A stretch of DNA of 63,911 nt from Lentilactobacillus senioris (lineage in GTDB: Bacteria > Bacillota > Bacilli > Lactobacillales > Lactobacillaceae), in contig NZ_JAPQEZ010000007.1 in NCBI RefSeq assembly GCF_026798195.1, positions 1 to 63,911 on the forward strand, read 5' to 3'. The notes below the pieces were generated by a model. The model made no database searches and was not told where the DNA came from. It saw only the letters and a list, made by a program, of their open reading frames with translations. The position numbers and the translations under genes were made by a program. Shown piece after piece: positions 61,147 to 63,911 of this stretch; positions within the stretch are counted from its first letter, which is position 1, and each line of letters starts with the position of its first letter.

Positions 61147-62157
61147 GTGGAATGGAAAATAGGGGATGTCACCATCCCTAATCAATTGGTAGTGGCTCCC
61201 ATGGCGGGAGTGACCAATTCAGCATTTCGGGTAATTTGTAAGGAATTTGGGGCTGGGTTAGTGGTTTGCGAAATGATTTCGGACCGGGGAATCATGTACC
61301 AGAACCAAAAAACGCTCAATATGATGTTTGTGGACCCTAAAGAACATCCTATGAGTATTCAAATTTTTGGTGGGGACAAGGATACTTTGGTGAACGCTGC
61401 TAAGTTTGTAGATCAAAAAACTAGTGCAGACATTATTGATATTAATATGGGTTGCCCAGTCAACAAGGTAGTTCGTACCGAAGCTGGGGCACGGTGGTTA
61501 TTGGATCCTAATAAAGTCTATGAAATGGTGGCCGCGGTAGTGGATGCGGTTAAGAAACCAGTTACGGTTAAAATGCGAACTGGCTGGGATGAGCACCACG
61601 TTTTTGCAGTGGAAAACGCATTGGCGGCTCAGCGAGCAGGAGCATCAGCTGTAGCTATGCACGGTCGGACTAGAAAACAAATGTACACTGGCGTCGCTGA
61701 CTGGGATATTTTAAAGCAGGTAGCAGATCAATTAACAATTCCGTTTATGGGTAACGGCGATGTTAAAACTCCAGAAGACGCTAAGAAGATGATCGAAGAA
61801 GTCGGAGCCGATGCCGCTATGATTGGTCGGGCAGTGGAAGGCAACCCTTGGATGCTGTCTAGAACTAATCACTATCTAGAAAACGGTGAATTGTTACCAG
61901 AGCCCACCCCAATTGATAAGATTCAAATTGCTAAGGAGCATTTGCAACGATTGGTCGATCTTAAAGGCGAACACGCTGCGAGTCGAGAGTTTAGAACGCA
62001 GATTAGTTACTACATGAAGGGAATTTCCCGCTCTGCTAGAACTAAAGTAGCGATTGTTAATGCTGAAACTGCTATTGAAATGCAGGATTTGATGGATGGA
62101 TTTTTAGATAAATTAGCGGATCGAGAAGCAAAGAAACAAGAGACCGCTAATTTGTGA
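61147..62157 (+). CDS. dusB: tRNA-dihydrouridine synthase, DusB type
   Basis: A 336-residue FMN enzyme that reduces uridines in tRNA. VVAPMAGVTNSAFR at the start, INMGCPVNKV with catalytic Cys, KMRTGWDEHH and GNGDV are the family signatures. The GTG start has GTGAGGTG upstream. Conserved hslO-dusB-lysS order. Confidence 0.95.
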   Translation: MEWKIGDVTIPNQLVVAPMAGVTNSAFRVICKEFGAGLVVCEMISDRGIMYQNQKTLNMMFVDPKEHPMSIQIFGGDKDTLVNAAKFVDQKTSADIIDINMGCPVNKVVRTEAGARWLLDPNKVYEMVAAVVDAVKKPVTVKMRTGWDEHHVFAVENALAAQRAGASAVAMHGRTRKQMYTGVADWDILKQVADQLTIPFMGNGDVKTPEDAKKMIEEVGADAAMIGRAVEGNPWMLSRTNHYLENGELLPEPTPIDKIQIAKEHLQRLVDLKGEHAASREFRTQISYYMKGISRSARTKVAIVNAETAIEMQDLMDGFLDKLADREAKKQETANL

Positions 62158-62169
62158 TATGATAAGTAA

Positions 62170-63702
<1,533 letters not shown>

Positions 63703-63707
63703 ACTTT

Positions 63708-63738
63708 AAAAGCTATCTAAAAAAGATGGCTTTTTTTG
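63708..63738 (+). terminator. Terminator after lysS
   Basis: AAAGCTATCT / GATGGCTTT with A6 loop and T7 tail. Confidence 0.8.
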
Positions 63739-63854
63739 TTGACAACGATTAGGTATAGCTGGTATATTAATACATGCGCTGATTCGTAAGTCGCTGAGAT
63801 GAAAAAAAGAAATTAAAAAAAGTAGTTGACGTAAAGCTTACGAAATGGTATATT
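63739..63854 (+). promoter_or_regulatory. Tandem promoters of the next rRNA operon
   Basis: P1: TTGACA (63739-63744) and TATATT (63763-63768), 18-base spacer. P2: TTGACG (63826-63831) and TATATT (63849-63854), 17-base spacer, with A-rich DNA before it (63801-63820). The end GACCTTTGAAA resembles the leader just before Firmicutes 16S rRNA. The 16S gene itself is outside the window. Confidence 0.75.
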
Positions 63855-63911
63855 TAAATAGTTGTCATGAGCTGATATGAAGCGCTTGCGACAAGTAGTA
63901 GACCTTTGAAA

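Noticed and set aside
63880-63900. GAAGCGCTTGCGAC as a CcpA cre site
   Set aside because: Too many mismatches to TGWAANCGNTNWCA once the central CG is aligned.

Overview
The window reads as a chromosomal core segment from a low-GC Gram-positive lactic acid bacterium of the family Lactobacillaceae. Supporting signs are the mevalonate enzyme mvaA alongside an orphan ispE, L-lactate dehydrogenase, RNA polymerase delta, Veg, RNase M5, DivIC, a T-box on trpS, TTGACA/TATAAT promoters and strong AGGAGG ribosome sites. No insertion sequence, prophage, integrase or CRISPR array is visible. The window starts in the last bases of a 5S rRNA gene and ends in the tandem promoters of what looks like the next rRNA operon in the same orientation, so it is essentially one inter-rrn interval.

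Layout. 1-5.4 kb: a redox-flavoured run (Rrf2 regulator, NmrA-type reductase, fused OpuB-type permease/binding protein, its ATPase, FAD disulfide oxidoreductase). 5.4-9.2 kb: purine interconversion (purB divergent from purA-guaC) with PurR-box-like sites. 9.2-17.8 kb: tRNA-Thr, helD, T-box/trpS, a Ppx/GppA protein, mvaA, a HELLH-motif protein, sirtuin, DUF72. 17.9-28.6 kb: the conserved run metG-tatD-rnmV-rsmA-veg-ispE, a zinc-type ABC transporter, purR-glmU-prs. 28.6-37.2 kb: DUF1275 protein, a minus-strand operon (lipL-type ligase, HD hydrolase, HAD phosphatase), ywiB-rpoE, pyrG with a CTP-sensing type leader, murA, rpmE2. 37.2-46.3 kb: MFS exporter, sortase, LMW phosphatase, an unknown gene, murF, cshA, acpS-alr-mazEF. 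46.3-48.1 kb: CBS-ACT protein and ldh. 48.2-63.7 kb: pth-mfd-flippase-rqcP-divIC, a GyrI-like gene, S1 protein, tilS-hpt-ftsH-hslO-dusB-lysS.

How the parts work together. GuaC, PurA and PurB turn GMP and IMP into AMP, and PurR (encoded 17 kb away) probably controls them through matching boxes; Prs supplies PRPP, PurR's ligand, and Hpt uses PRPP for salvage. Wall precursor genes (glmU, murA, murF, alr, the flippase) and division/stress genes (divIC, ftsH, hslO, mfd) form the rest of the housekeeping content. Strongest leads: the Rrf2/transporter/disulfide-reductase cluster with a palindromic operator (possible low-molecular-weight thiol or betaine uptake), a MurA with Asp in place of the fosfomycin-target Cys, a near-exact CtsR box at ftsH, a reiterative-transcription type leader at pyrG, and a Zur-like box at the zinc transporter.
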